DNA from: Lentzea albidocapillata subsp. violacea | GTDB lineage: Bacteria; Actinomycetota; Actinomycetes; Mycobacteriales; Pseudonocardiaceae | Direction: 5' to 3' | Assembly (NCBI RefSeq): GCF_900100275.1 | Contig: NZ_FNET01000001.1 | Span: 1,086,537 to 1,150,536, forward strand | Length of the DNA stretch: 64,000 bases | Shown here: one piece after another, positions 49,906-59,039 of the stretch | How positions within the stretch are numbered: position 1 is the stretch's first letter | How the letters are laid out: each line of letters begins with the position of its first letter | The notes under the pieces: generated by a model | Database searches by the model: none | The model's input: the letters and a program-made list of their open reading frames with translations, nothing else | What the model was told of the DNA's origin: nothing | Made by a program: the position numbers and the translations under genes

Positions 49906-50825
49906 GTGAAGACCACCAGGTTCACGACGACCAGCGCCAGCACGGTGATCCGGTGGATGCGGATGCCGAGCATCCTGGCCCGCAGGATGTCGTGCTGGGC
50001 GAACCCGATCCACACCTGCCTGGTCCGCAGCACGATCGTCGGCAGCAACGCGAGCGGGAACCACCACGGGCCGCCCAGCGCGGGCACCGCGAGGATCAGC
50101 GCGAGCTCGGCCACCGACACCGCGATGACGAAGAACATGTTGCCACGCGGTGACGTCAGCGCCGCGACGGTGGGCCTGCCGACCGACCGGTCCCCTGCCA
50201 CGTCGTTGGTGTTGGAGTACACGCCGAACAGCAGCGGCCCCAGCCCGAACAGCAGCGCCTGAGCCAGCACGAAGCCGTCGATCCGGCCGGTGGCGAGGCC
50301 GTACGGCGCGAGCACCAGCGCCCAGCCGAGCCCGGCGATGAAGAACTCCTGGAAACCGTGGTAGCTGAGCTTCACGCCCCACGAGTACTGCAACGAGAAG
50401 AAGTACGTGACCGCGATCAGCGCAAGCGTCCACAGTGGAGTGTGTGGCGCGATCGCGATGGCGGCGAGCCAGAGCAGCGCGCCGATCACGCCGGTCACCC
50501 AGGCGAACCGCAGCACCTGGTCCTCGGTCAGCGTGCCCGCCACCAGTGGCTTGCGATACCGCCTGCGGGCCCGGTCGTCGGGCGAGTAGTTGGTGACGTC
50601 GCTGCCGTCGCGGTAGCCGGTGAGGTCGTCGAGCGCCACCATCGCGGCGATCACGAACACCTCGCCCAGCAGGAACACCCCGGTGGTGGTGAGCACGCCC
50701 GCGTCGAACCGCAGCGCGGGGACGAGCAACGTCCACACCACGACCACGCCGAGGTAGTAGTCGAGGATGTCGAGCTTCGCGAGCCGGAAGTAGGCGGTGC
50801 CACGCGTGCGCGTGATCGTCGTCAT
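49902..50825 (-). CDS. UbiA-family prenyltransferase
   Basis: A 307-residue membrane protein with about nine hydrophobic helices. The first Asp-rich motif is ALDDLTGYRDGSD and the second NTNDVAGDRSVGRPT, the pair that binds prenyl-diphosphate via Mg2+. It lacks the HPxK(R)xRP extension of the UbiA homologue at 33432, so it is of the ordinary acceptor-prenylating kind. ATG 50825 overlaps the methyltransferase stop (ATGA). It suggests that the cluster product carries an isoprenoid chain. Confidence 0.87.
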   Translation of the reverse strand: MTTITRTRGTAYFRLAKLDILDYYLGVVVVWTLLVPALRFDAGVLTTTGVFLLGEVFVIAAMVALDDLTGYRDGSDVTNYSPDDRARRRYRKPLVAGTLTEDQVLRFAWVTGVIGALLWLAAIAIAPHTPLWTLALIAVTYFFSLQYSWGVKLSYHGFQEFFIAGLGWALVLAPYGLATGRIDGFVLAQALLFGLGPLLFGVYSNTNDVAGDRSVGRPTVAALTSPRGNMFFVIAVSVAELALILAVPALGGPWWFPLALLPTIVLRTRQVWIGFAQHDILRARMLGIRIHRITVLALVVVNLVVFT

Positions 50826-51466
50826 CGCGGGTCCTCCAACGCGATCAGCGCGGCGAACGAGCGGTCGCCGCCGTAGGTCAGCTCGTGCCGTTCGACCAGC
50901 CGGGAACCCGGCAGCAGGGCGAGGTAGTCGTCGAGGTCGCGCAGCCGCGAGTACCGGCCGACCGGGATGTCCGCGTGCTCGTACTCCACCAGCACCAGGT
51001 GCCGCGCCGCGCCCGCGATCGCCCGGCACGCTCTGGCGATCTCGTCGTCGTCCAGCACGTGCATCAGGACCCACACGCAGACCGCGACGTCGAACCTCTT
51101 GTCCCGCCAGGGAAGCCGCTGGACCGCCGCCTGCCGGAACTCGACGCCGGGCAGGTGGGCACAGGCCGCGCGGGCCAGGTCGAGCATGCGTGGCGTCATG
51201 TCGATCGCGGTGACGGCGTCGGCCCGCGCGGCGATGACCGGGGTGATCCGGCCCATGCCGCAGCCGATCTCCAGTGCGGACCCGATCGGGCCGAGCGAAC
51301 GCAGGTGGTGCGTGACGAGCTGACGGGTCCGGGCGGTCGTGCTCTCGGCGAGCGCGGCCGGTTGTGAGGCACGCATGACCCGGGCCAGACCGGGGCGTTC
51401 GGCCCGCCTGCGCCACTCGTCGGCGATCTCGTCCGGTGCGGGAACCTGCGTTGCCTGGACCTTCAT
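50822..51466 (-). CDS. SAM-dependent methyltransferase
   Basis: A 214-residue class I methyltransferase. Motif I is ALEIGCGMGRITPVI, strand 2 ends AIDMTP, and there is a post-I region FDVAVCVWVLMHV. ATG 51466 lies behind AAGGAG and overlaps the aminotransferase stop (ATGA); an upstream in-frame start at 51490 exists but would run into that gene. The substrate is unknown. One of two methyltransferases of the left operon, quite different in sequence from the one at 46380. Confidence 0.87.
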   Translation of the reverse strand: MKVQATQVPAPDEIADEWRRRAERPGLARVMRASQPAALAESTTARTRQLVTHHLRSLGPIGSALEIGCGMGRITPVIAARADAVTAIDMTPRMLDLARAACAHLPGVEFRQAAVQRLPWRDKRFDVAVCVWVLMHVLDDDEIARACRAIAGAARHLVLVEYEHADIPVGRYSRLRDLDDYLALLPGSRLVERHELTYGGDRSFAALIALEDPR

Positions 51467-52584
51467 CCGGACTCCTTGGCGAATCGGCACACCGCGTCGG
51501 CGATGTGCTCCACCTGCGCGTCGGTCAGATGTGGGTAGACGGGGATGGCGAGGGTGCGCCGCGCGGCCAGCTCGGCGGCCGGCCAGACGCCGCCGCCGGC
51601 GTACGGGGCGAACGCGGGCTGCCGCGGAAGTGCGGCGGGATAGTAGATGTGCGATCCGATGCCTTGGGCCGCAAGGTGATCGCGCAAGGCGTTCCGGCGT
51701 TCAGCGAGCAACGAGTAGACGTAGTAGCACCGGCCGTCGCTGGCGGGCGGTGGTGCGAGCACCCCGCAGCCGGCCAGCTCGCCGAAGCGTTCGGTGTAGT
51801 ACTCACCGATGCGCGCCCGGCGTTCGAGCCGTTGCGGGAGCGTGGCGAACCGGTGCAGCTGGAACGCCGCCATGATCTCGTCGAACCGGCTGTTGTAGCC
51901 GATGCGGTGGTGCACGAACCGCGTCCTGCCGTCCTGGCCGTGGTTGCGCAGCATCCGCACCGCCGCCCCGATTTCGGGGTCGGCGGTGACGACCATGCCG
52001 CCCTCGCCGGGCATGCCGAACGTCTTGACCTGGACGAAGGAATAGACGCCCGCGTCGCCCCACATGCCCGCGGGCGTGCCATCGAGCATGCCGCCCTGAG
52101 CGACCGCGGAGTCCTCGAGCAGCCGGACGCCCGCGCGGTCGGCGATCGCGCGGATCGCGGGCATGTCGGCCATCACCGAGAACATGTGCGCGGGCATGAT
52201 CACCTTGGTGCGCGGGGAGATCAGCCGGTTGATCTCGGCGGGGTCGGCGACCAACGTCCACGGGTCGACGTCGGCGAAGACCGGCACCGCGCCGAGCATC
52301 GCCGGGGCGGCGGCGAGCGGCGCGCAGCCGAACGCCGGCACGATCACCTCGTCGCCGGGACCGACGTCCATGGCACGCAGCACCAGCGACAGGGCCGCGG
52401 TGCCACTGCCGCAGGCGATCGCGTCGGCGGCGCCCACCGAGTCGCGGATCATCTCCTCGAACCGGGTGGTGTGCGCGCCCAGGATGAACTTCTGCTCCGG
52501 CGCCAGACCGATGCTCTCGACGATGTCCAGCAACGTCTCCTGCTCGCCGTCGAAGAGGTCGGGCGGGAAGAACGGCAGGGTCAT
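51463..52584 (-). CDS. DegT/DnrJ/EryC1/StrS aminotransferase
   Basis: A 373-residue PLP-dependent sugar/cyclitol aminotransferase. It has CGSGTAALSLVLRAM, GDEVIVPAFG, the PLP-holding LLEDSAVAQGG (EDxA) and VYSFVQVKTFGMPGEGGMV with the Schiff-base Lys. ATG 52584 overlaps the stop of the second DegT gene (ATGA). Enzymes of this family aminate keto-sugars, scyllo-inosose or related cyclic ketones using Gln/Glu. The paired Gfo/Idh genes on the other side of the promoter fit such a ketone supply. Confidence 0.92.
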   Translation of the reverse strand: MTLPFFPPDLFDGEQETLLDIVESIGLAPEQKFILGAHTTRFEEMIRDSVGAADAIACGSGTAALSLVLRAMDVGPGDEVIVPAFGCAPLAAAPAMLGAVPVFADVDPWTLVADPAEINRLISPRTKVIMPAHMFSVMADMPAIRAIADRAGVRLLEDSAVAQGGMLDGTPAGMWGDAGVYSFVQVKTFGMPGEGGMVVTADPEIGAAVRMLRNHGQDGRTRFVHHRIGYNSRFDEIMAAFQLHRFATLPQRLERRARIGEYYTERFGELAGCGVLAPPPASDGRCYYVYSLLAERRNALRDHLAAQGIGSHIYYPAALPRQPAFAPYAGGGVWPAAELAARRTLAIPVYPHLTDAQVEHIADAVCRFAKESG

Positions 52585-53726
52585 GGCCGGCCTCGGTAGA
52601 AGTCGCGAATTGAACCGCACACCTTTTCCACGGCCGCGGCAGGCATGTCCGGATAGAGGGGAAGTGCGAGGGTGTGCCGGCACGCCGCCTCGGCATTCGG
52701 GAAATCACCGGAACGATGTCCCAGGTCGCGGAAACAAGGCTGCAGGTGTAGCGGCACCGGGTAATACACTTCGGTCTGCACGCCCTGCGCCGACAGGTGC
52801 GCGGCCAGGTCGTCGCGCGCCTCGGCTTCGATCACGTAGACGTAGAACACGCCACCTGGACGGGCCGCGGGCAGCTTGCGCACGCCGGGCACCCCCGTGA
52901 GCAGCTCCGTGTAGTGCGCGGCGAGCTGCGCGCGGCGGGCGATGTCCGCGTCCAGCCGGGTGAGCTTCGCGAGCAGCACCGCGGCCTGGATGTCGTCCAT
53001 CTTGCTGTTCATCCCCGGCAGGCCGGTCTCGGTCGAGATACCGGGGAAGTTGTCGATCGTGCGCCCGAACCGGCCGTGGTGGCGCAGCGCGTCGACCGTG
53101 TCCGCGATGCGCGGATCGTCGGTGAGCACCGCGCCGGCGTCACCGATCGCGCCCAGCGTCTTCGTCGGGAAGAACGACAGCACGCCGCCGGCCCCGAGCA
53201 GGCCGGCATGCGTACCGCGGTGGCGCATCCCGATCGCCTCGGCGCTGTCCTCGACCACCGTGAGACCGAGTCGCCAGGCAACGTCGAGCACTTTGTCGAT
53301 GTCCACGAGCTGCGAGAAGAGATGTACCGGCATGACGAACCGCGTGCGCTCGCCGGCGACGTCGGCCACTGAGGCGGGATCGATGCCGTACCCGTCGGGC
53401 TCGATGTCGGCGAAGACCGGGCGGCCGCCCGCGAGCACGACCGAAGACGCGGACGCGATGAACGAGAAGGCGGGGACGACGACCTCGTCACCCGGCCGCA
53501 GACCGGCTGCCCTCAGCAGCAGTACCAGCGCGTCCGTGCCGCTGTTCACCCCGATGACAAAACGGGCGCCGGTGTAGGCGGCCAGCGCCGACTCCAGCTT
53601 CGCGACCTTGTGGCCGTGTGAGTATTTGCCATTCTCGATCACGTCGACAATGTGTCGCCGAGTGGTGGGCCACAGTTCTGCGAATGTGGCCGATTGTATA
53701 TGGAAAGGGATCGACAGCGTACCCAC
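52581..53726 (-). CDS. DegT/DnrJ/EryC1/StrS aminotransferase
   Basis: About 381 residues. It has VNSGTDALVLLLRAAGLRPG, GDEVVVPAFSF, VVEDSAEAIGM and VLSFFPTKTLGAIGDAG, with the Schiff-base Lys in FFPTK. Only about a third identical by eye to its neighbour, so not a fresh duplicate. The start is unsure: GTG 53726 begins VGTLSIPF but has its GGAG directly abutting, while a GTG at 53789 gives a longer form. It is the first gene of the left operon, which diverges from the Gfo/Idh gene. Two such enzymes suggest a diamino product or two separate amination steps. Confidence 0.9.
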   Translation of the reverse strand: MGTLSIPFHIQSATFAELWPTTRRHIVDVIENGKYSHGHKVAKLESALAAYTGARFVIGVNSGTDALVLLLRAAGLRPGDEVVVPAFSFIASASSVVLAGGRPVFADIEPDGYGIDPASVADVAGERTRFVMPVHLFSQLVDIDKVLDVAWRLGLTVVEDSAEAIGMRHRGTHAGLLGAGGVLSFFPTKTLGAIGDAGAVLTDDPRIADTVDALRHHGRFGRTIDNFPGISTETGLPGMNSKMDDIQAAVLLAKLTRLDADIARRAQLAAHYTELLTGVPGVRKLPAARPGGVFYVYVIEAEARDDLAAHLSAQGVQTEVYYPVPLHLQPCFRDLGHRSGDFPNAEAACRHTLALPLYPDMPAAAVEKVCGSIRDFYRGRP

Positions 53727-53818
53727 CTCCGGGGGTGAATGACCGTTTCCGAGAGTAGGGCAGCTGATCGGGCCGGTGATCCGGTTCACTCTTCCTGGTC
53801 AAGAAGGAGTGGCGGGCA

Positions 53819-53849
53819 TTGACACCTTCGGCACTGCTGCCGCTAGCGT
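53819..53849 (+). promoter_or_regulatory. Promoter of the right operon
   Basis: TTGACA at 53819-53824 and TAGCGT at 53844-53849, 19 bp apart, give a typical actinomycete σ70-type promoter. Transcription would start about 53856, leaving a short leader before GTG 53891. The whole 164-bp gap 53727-53890 serves both divergent operons; I could not fix a clear promoter for the left one. Confidence 0.55.
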
Positions 53850-53890
53850 CGAAATCGGCCTGAATTCCCGTTCGGAGATGGGGCTCAACC

Positions 53891-54925
53891 GTGCAGTCAC
53901 TCGTGGTGGGACTCGGCCGTGCCGGAGCAGGTCTGCACCTGCCGGTGCTCGCGAAGGCGCGGGCGCGCGAGCCGGAGCTCCTCGGTGGTGAGGACGTCGT
54001 GGCGTGCGACCCGCGCCGCACGCCTCCCGACCGGCCCGGTCTCGTCACCACGGCGAGCATCGGCTCGGCGGCCGCCGGACTCGATCCCGCCGGCACCGTG
54101 GTGCACATCTGCACCCCGCCGGTCGAGCGGCACGCGGTGATCACCGAACTGGCCGAGCTCGGCTTCCGCAACATGATCGTGGAGAAGCCGCTCGCGTCCG
54201 ACGCCGACGACCTCGCGCGGATCATCCGGGTGCGGCGCAAGCACCGGCTGCACATCGAGGTCGTCGAGCCGTGGCTCAGCAGCACGCTCACCAGGCGGCT
54301 GATCGAGCTGACCCGCTGCGGCCTGTTCGGCCCGCCGAAGTCGATCACCATCGTGCAGAACAAGCCGCGGTTCCGCCGTTCGCTCGCGGCGCCGGGCCAC
54401 CCGACGGCGTTCGACGTCGAGCTGCCGCACGGCGTCGCGCTCGCGTTGCGGCTGGCCGGCGCCGCACGGGTCACCCACGCGGCGGGAGCCGATCTGGAGG
54501 TCGACGGGCAGTTCAGCGCCCGGATGGGCGGCGCGGACGTCGGTCTGCGGCACATCTCGGGCGTCCGCACCGAGATCAGCTCCGACCTCACCTGCCCGGT
54601 GCGGGAGCGGCGAGTCACCATCGACTTCGCGAACGGCAGCGCGGTCGGGCACTTCGCGGTGAGCGATGACGACGACCACTCGCAGCTGACCGTGCGGGCG
54701 AACGGCCACCGGGAGCACCTGGTGCTCCGCGACGACTCGCTGACCGAGTGGATGATCCAGGCCTACCGCAGGTTCCGGGAGGGCGGCGAGCAGACGCGCG
54801 GGTTCAACTTCGCCGCCGAGGTCGTGCAGCTGTTGTCGGTGGCCAAGAACATCTGCGCGGAACCGGTGGTGCCCACGGCTCGCACGGAGGCCGGTTTCGT
54901 GGCGGTGGCTCACCATGCCGGCTGA
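53891..54925 (+). CDS. Gfo/Idh/MocA-family oxidoreductase
   Basis: A 344-residue NAD(P)-dependent oxidoreductase. The N-terminal Rossmann start is SLVVGLGRAGAGLHLPVL, and VHICTPPVERHAVITEL and the family's MIVEKPLASDADDL (Lys of EKP) follow. The C-terminal half is the α/β dimer domain. The start is GTG 53891; a weak GGAG lies 13 nt upstream. Members oxidise or reduce sugars, inositols and their amino derivatives. It is the first gene of the right operon, and its stop lies inside the start of the next frame. Confidence 0.88.
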   Translation: MQSLVVGLGRAGAGLHLPVLAKARAREPELLGGEDVVACDPRRTPPDRPGLVTTASIGSAAAGLDPAGTVVHICTPPVERHAVITELAELGFRNMIVEKPLASDADDLARIIRVRRKHRLHIEVVEPWLSSTLTRRLIELTRCGLFGPPKSITIVQNKPRFRRSLAAPGHPTAFDVELPHGVALALRLAGAARVTHAAGADLEVDGQFSARMGGADVGLRHISGVRTEISSDLTCPVRERRVTIDFANGSAVGHFAVSDDDDHSQLTVRANGHREHLVLRDDSLTEWMIQAYRRFREGGEQTRGFNFAAEVVQLLSVAKNICAEPVVPTARTEAGFVAVAHHAG

Positions 54926-55898
54926 CCCAGGGCCTGTGCCGAAGTCCGTGTTCGCGACAGCCGGGCCTGAGGCGGCCCCTGCGGGCACGGCCGGAGGACC
55001 CACATACGACAGCGGTATGCGGGCCCTCCGGCCGCACCGCCAGGAACCACCTCAGGCGCGGCTCCCATCGAACGAGACTTCGACACAGGCCCTGGTCCTG
55101 GCGGGTATCGCCGACGAGGCGGCGCACGATCTCTCCACCCAGATCGAGGTGCTCACGGAGCTGGGCTGGCCCGCGATCGAGCTGCGCACGGTCGACCGGC
55201 TGGCCGTCGCCGACCTCACCGACGCCCGGTTCGCCGCGGCGGCGACGGCGCTGGCGGACGCCGGGCTGCGGGTGATCTGCCTGGACTCGCGGATCGGCAA
55301 CTGGGCCCGTCCGATCACCGCGGACTTCGAGCAGGATCTCGCCGAACTCGACGTGCTCGCCCGGCGGGCCCGGTCGATCGGCACCCGGTACCTCCGGATC
55401 ATGTCGTATCCCAACGACGGCCTGAGCGATGCCGGCTGGCGCACCGCGGTGGTCACCCGGATCAGGGCGCTCGCCCGCAGGGCCGAAGCCGCCGGTGTGA
55501 CGCTGCTGCACGAGAACTGCTCGGGCTGGGCGGGCACCGGCGCCGCGCGGATGCTCGAGCTGCTCGACGAGGTCGCGAGCCCGGCGCTGAAGCTGTTGTT
55601 CGACACCGGGAACGGCGTCGCGCACGGCTACGACAGCTTCGACCTGCTCGGTGACATCGTCGGCCATGTCGAGCACGTGCACGTCAAGGACGCGGACGCG
55701 CACGGGTTCACGATCCCCGGCGAGGGCACCGCGCGGGTGGCGGACTGCGTGAAGCTGTTGCGGTGCAACGGCTACCGGGGCGCCTGGTCACTGGAGCCGC
55801 ACCTCGCCCTGCGGCCACACGAGCCGGGTGAGCTCGCCGCCGGCGCGGTGCCGTCGTTCCTCACGGCGGGCCGGGCGATGGCGGAACTCCTCCGGTGA
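54915..55898 (+). CDS. TIM-barrel sugar-phosphate isomerase/epimerase-like protein
   Basis: A 327-residue frame. The recognisable xylose-isomerase-like (AP_endonuc_2) barrel begins only at about residue 61: LAGIADEA, LGWPAIELR, LRIMSYPN, LLHENCSGW with the metal-binding Glu, KLLFDTGNG, HVHVKDAD and SLEPHLAL. The first about 60 residues are encoded by a palindromic element (54927-55095) and look like no known N-terminus. Translation presumably starts at ATG 54915, overlapping the previous stop, and runs through the element; no other start codon lies near the barrel. Relatives include MocC/IolE/IolI-type inositol enzymes. The stop overlaps the M20 GTG (GTGA). Confidence 0.82.
   Translation: MPADPGPVPKSVFATAGPEAAPAGTAGGPTYDSGMRALRPHRQEPPQARLPSNETSTQALVLAGIADEAAHDLSTQIEVLTELGWPAIELRTVDRLAVADLTDARFAAAATALADAGLRVICLDSRIGNWARPITADFEQDLAELDVLARRARSIGTRYLRIMSYPNDGLSDAGWRTAVVTRIRALARRAEAAGVTLLHENCSGWAGTGAARMLELLDEVASPALKLLFDTGNGVAHGYDSFDLLGDIVGHVEHVHVKDADAHGFTIPGEGTARVADCVKLLRCNGYRGAWSLEPHLALRPHEPGELAAGAVPSFLTAGRAMAELLR
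54927..55095. repeat. 169-bp palindromic (MITE-like) element
   Basis: Two 81-bp arms (54927-55007 and 55015-55095) are imperfect inverted copies around a 7-bp centre. Counting by eye, about 60 of 81 positions pair, with the outer 12 and inner about 20 best kept. The ends are CCAGGGCCTGTG and its complement. It begins 2 nt after the Gfo/Idh stop and stays open in the frame of the next gene. No transposase is inside. It may be a non-autonomous mobile element or a dispersed palindromic repeat. Confidence 0.85.
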
Positions 55899-57115
55899 TC
55901 GGCCCGGACCGGGACCTGCTGCTCCGCCTGCTCGGACTGCCGACCGCCGGTCCGCTGGAGACGACGGCCGAGGTCCACCTGTGGGAGGCGATGGACGTGT
56001 TCGCCTCGGCGGCGGCCGGCCTCGGCTTTCGCGTCGAGCACCTCGCCGCGCCCGCGCCGTCGGTTCTCCGCCGTCCGGATGTGCCGTCGGTCCTTCACGA
56101 CGTGGGGCCGGAGTTCCTGGCCTGCCAGCCGAGTCTCGTGCTCCGGCTCGGGCCCGCCGAGCCCGCGGTGATGTTCAACGTGCACCTCGACACCGTGGCG
56201 CCGTTCGAACCCGCGGGCTTCGACGGCACCAGGTTCCACGGGCGTGGCGCGATCGACGCCAAGGGTCCCGCGGTCGCGATGCTGGCCGGGATCAGGGCGG
56301 CCCTCGCCGCCGACCCGGCGGTCGGCCACGAGGCCGGGGTGCTGATCCAGGCCGTGTCGGGCGAGGAGGGCGGCGCGATGGGCACGTTCGGCACCCGTCC
56401 GCTCGTCGAGGCCGGATTCCACGGCGGGCTCAACATCTTCTGCGAACCGACCGGGCTGCGGCACCTGCCGCGCTGCACGGCGGCCATGACGGCGAGCGTG
56501 CGCGTCGACGGCGACGACGCGATCGACGACGAGCCTCATCGAGGCCACAACGCCACGGTGCTGCTCGGGTTTCTCGCCCAGCACCTCGCCGCCGGACTCG
56601 CGCCGCGCGGCCAGGTCTGCGTGGCGGGCCTGCACACCGGTCAGCTGCACAACCGGGTCTACGGCAGCGGCGAGCTGCTGTTCAACATGGCCTACGACTG
56701 CACGGCGTCGGCGCGGACCATGAGCGTGGCGATGGAGACCGGTCTGCGGACCGGCCTCGCCGAGTTCTCCGAACGCTTCCGCGACGTGCCCTTCTTCCAC
56801 CGCACCGCCGCCGACGCCGCGGCGATCACCAGTCTGCGGTGGGCAAAGCGCGGGCTGCCCGCGCTGCCCGCGCAGGACATCCCTTTGCTGGACGCGATCG
56901 TGCCGCGGTGGCCCGCCGGCGAACCGGCCTTCACCTGCGACGCGATCTGGCTCGCCGGCGTGCCGGGCGCCCTGACGGCGGTACTCGGTCCGGGTTCGCT
57001 CGGCGCCAACAACGCTCACGCTCGTGGTGAGTTCGCCGACGTCGCCGAGCTCGACCGGTTCAGCGACATCGTGCGCGACATCGTCCTGCGGTTCACCAGG
57101 AATGGAGGAACGTGA
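55895..57115 (+). CDS. M20-family metallohydrolase/deacylase
   Basis: A 406-residue protein of the M20/M25/M40 peptidase family. It has MFNVHLDTVAPF (first zinc His and Asp), GRGAIDAKGP (bridging Asp), SGEEGG (catalytic Glu and zinc Glu), FCEPTG, and a late NNAHARGEF supplying the terminal His. All metal positions therefore seem present. GTG 55895 overlaps the isomerase stop. The family cleaves N-acyl or peptide bonds, as in ArgE/DapE. Here it may remove an acyl protecting group from an amino intermediate. Confidence 0.88.
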   Translation: MIGPDRDLLLRLLGLPTAGPLETTAEVHLWEAMDVFASAAAGLGFRVEHLAAPAPSVLRRPDVPSVLHDVGPEFLACQPSLVLRLGPAEPAVMFNVHLDTVAPFEPAGFDGTRFHGRGAIDAKGPAVAMLAGIRAALAADPAVGHEAGVLIQAVSGEEGGAMGTFGTRPLVEAGFHGGLNIFCEPTGLRHLPRCTAAMTASVRVDGDDAIDDEPHRGHNATVLLGFLAQHLAAGLAPRGQVCVAGLHTGQLHNRVYGSGELLFNMAYDCTASARTMSVAMETGLRTGLAEFSERFRDVPFFHRTAADAAAITSLRWAKRGLPALPAQDIPLLDAIVPRWPAGEPAFTCDAIWLAGVPGALTAVLGPGSLGANNAHARGEFADVAELDRFSDIVRDIVLRFTRNGGT

Positions 57116-58161
57116 CGGTTCTGGTGCCCTATCGAACCCTGCTGTCCACAGTGGCCGATGTGTTCGCCGGCAGAGGGATGCCCGCCGACCGGGCGATGAT
57201 CGCCGCCGAGGCGCTGTGCCACGGCGAGCTGACCGGCATGACGTCACACGGCCTGGTCAACCTGACCCGGCTGTACCTGCCGCTGTTCGACGACGGCCGC
57301 ACGGATCCCTTGGCGAACATGGAGATCCGGACCGATCTCGGCGCGTGCGTGCTCGCCGACGCCCGCCGCACGCTGGGGCTGTGGTCAGCCGGTCAGGCCA
57401 TGGAACTGGCCTGTGGCAGGGCGTCCCGGCACGGCATCGCGATGGTGTCGTTGCGCGGCGCCACCCACATCGGTTGCGCGGGCCATCACGCCGCCCGGGC
57501 GGTGCCGCACGGCATGATCGGCCTGATCGCGTCGAACTGCGGCGGCCAGCGCATCGCCAGGCCACCCGGCGCCGCCGTTCCGATGCTCGGCACGAACCCG
57601 CTCGCGCTGGCCTGTCCCGCGGGCGACGCGCACCCGTTCGTGCTGGACATGAGCACCACCGTCGTGCCGACCGGCCGGGTGCGTGCCGCGGCTCGTGCGG
57701 GCGAGCCGATCCCACCGGGCTGGCTCGCCGCCGCCGACGGCACACCGGTGACGGACCCGGCGGCGTTCGATCGGGGCGACGCCCACCTGCTGTGGCTGGG
57801 CAGCGATCCCGAAACCGGCGCCTACAAGGGTTTCGGGCTGGGACTGCTGGTCGAGGTGCTCGCCGCGCTGGTGTCCGGCGCGGCGCTCGGCGCGCTGTCC
57901 GCCGACGGCGACCGGGACGACGACATCGGCATCCTGGCGGTCGCGATCGCGCCGGACCTGCTGCGCACCGGGTTCGCCGCCGACGCGGCGTCGCTCTTCA
58001 CCGCGGTGCGCGGCTGGCCCGCACTCGACCCCGCCGCCCCGGTGTCGTACCCCGGCTGGCACGAGGGTGAACGGGCGGCGCGGTTGCGGGAGCACGGGGT
58101 GCCCCTGCCACGCGCGTTGTTCGAGGAGCTGCGGTCGGTGACGACGGGGGTGCACGCGTGA
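57112..58161 (+). CDS. Ldh-family (malate/L-lactate/ureidoglycolate type) dehydrogenase
   Basis: A 349-residue NAD(P)-dependent oxidoreductase of the Ldh_2 family. It has MTSHGLVNLTRL with the catalytic His, ATHIGCAGHHAARA, and PMLGTNPLALACP and VLDMSTTVV, the cofactor-binding blocks. GAYKGFGLGLLVEVL is the typical C-terminal helix. GTG 57112 overlaps the M20 stop (GTGA). The family reduces 2-keto acids, cyclic imines or diketo-sugar acids; which one applies here is not clear. Confidence 0.88.
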   Translation: MTVLVPYRTLLSTVADVFAGRGMPADRAMIAAEALCHGELTGMTSHGLVNLTRLYLPLFDDGRTDPLANMEIRTDLGACVLADARRTLGLWSAGQAMELACGRASRHGIAMVSLRGATHIGCAGHHAARAVPHGMIGLIASNCGGQRIARPPGAAVPMLGTNPLALACPAGDAHPFVLDMSTTVVPTGRVRAAARAGEPIPPGWLAAADGTPVTDPAAFDRGDAHLLWLGSDPETGAYKGFGLGLLVEVLAALVSGAALGALSADGDRDDDIGILAVAIAPDLLRTGFAADAASLFTAVRGWPALDPAAPVSYPGWHEGERAARLREHGVPLPRALFEELRSVTTGVHA

Positions 58162-59039
58162 TGCGGCTCGGCATCGTCGGACTCGGCGTGATCGCCCGTT
58201 TCTACCTGGCCGCGCTGGAGAGATCGCCGGACTTCACGCTCGCAGCGGTCTGCGATCGCGACCCCGCCGCGCTGGCGGACCACGGGGTACCCGGCTACCG
58301 CGACCACCGGGAACTGCTCGCCGCGGGCGGGCTGGACGCCGTCGTCGTCACCGCGCCGAACGACGTGCACGCCATCGTGTGCCGGGACGTGCTCGACGCC
58401 GGACTGCCGGTGTGCGTGGAGAAACCCCTGGCCACCACCCTGGCCGACGGCCGCGACCTGGCAGACCTCGCCGCCGGGCGGCAGGTCGCGTTGTTCACCG
58501 CGTTCCACCGCCGCTACAACAGCAACGTGCTCGCGTTGCGGGACAAGATCGGCGACGCGACGATCGAGTCGATGACGGTGCGGTACCTCGAACAGATCGA
58601 GGAACACGTCGGCCACGACCGGTGGTATCTCGACGCGGCGCGCTGCGGCGGTGGCTGCGTCGCGGACAACGGCCCGAACGCGCTCGACCTCGTCCGGCTC
58701 TTCCTCGGGCCGGTGGCGCTGCGCGGCGTGCGGATCGACCGTGACGGCACCGGCGTCGACCGGCAGGCGGTGCTGGCGCTCGACCGGGCGACCGTCGAGC
58801 TCGACTGGTCGTTCCCCGGCGAGGTCAAGGACGTCGAGGTCCGGCTGGGCGACGGGTCGGTGCTCCACGCGGACATGCTGGCCGGCTACCGGGAGTTCAA
58901 GGAGTCGCTCCGGCACGAGTACGAAGGCGTGCTGCGTGAGTTCGCGGAGGCGGTGCTGCTGGGACCGGCGTGGTCCGACGGCGGCCTGGCCGCACTGTCC
59001 ATAGTGGATGAGGCGTATCGGAGGGAGACGCATGCGTGA
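58161..59039 (+). CDS. Gfo/Idh/MocA-family oxidoreductase
   Basis: A 292-residue NAD(P)-dependent oxidoreductase. The start MRLGIVGLGVIARFYL is a textbook Rossmann entry, and VVVTAPNDVHAIV and VCVEKPLATTLADG (EKP Lys) follow. The segment GGGCVADNGPNALDLV takes the place of the catalytic GG-x-DxxxH loop, with Asn and Asp in the usual acid/His places. ATG 58161 overlaps the Ldh stop by one base (a GTG at 58158 is also possible). Second Gfo/Idh of the operon and not close to the one at 53891. Confidence 0.88.
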   Translation: MRLGIVGLGVIARFYLAALERSPDFTLAAVCDRDPAALADHGVPGYRDHRELLAAGGLDAVVVTAPNDVHAIVCRDVLDAGLPVCVEKPLATTLADGRDLADLAAGRQVALFTAFHRRYNSNVLALRDKIGDATIESMTVRYLEQIEEHVGHDRWYLDAARCGGGCVADNGPNALDLVRLFLGPVALRGVRIDRDGTGVDRQAVLALDRATVELDWSFPGEVKDVEVRLGDGSVLHADMLAGYREFKESLRHEYEGVLREFAEAVLLGPAWSDGGLAALSIVDEAYRRETHA

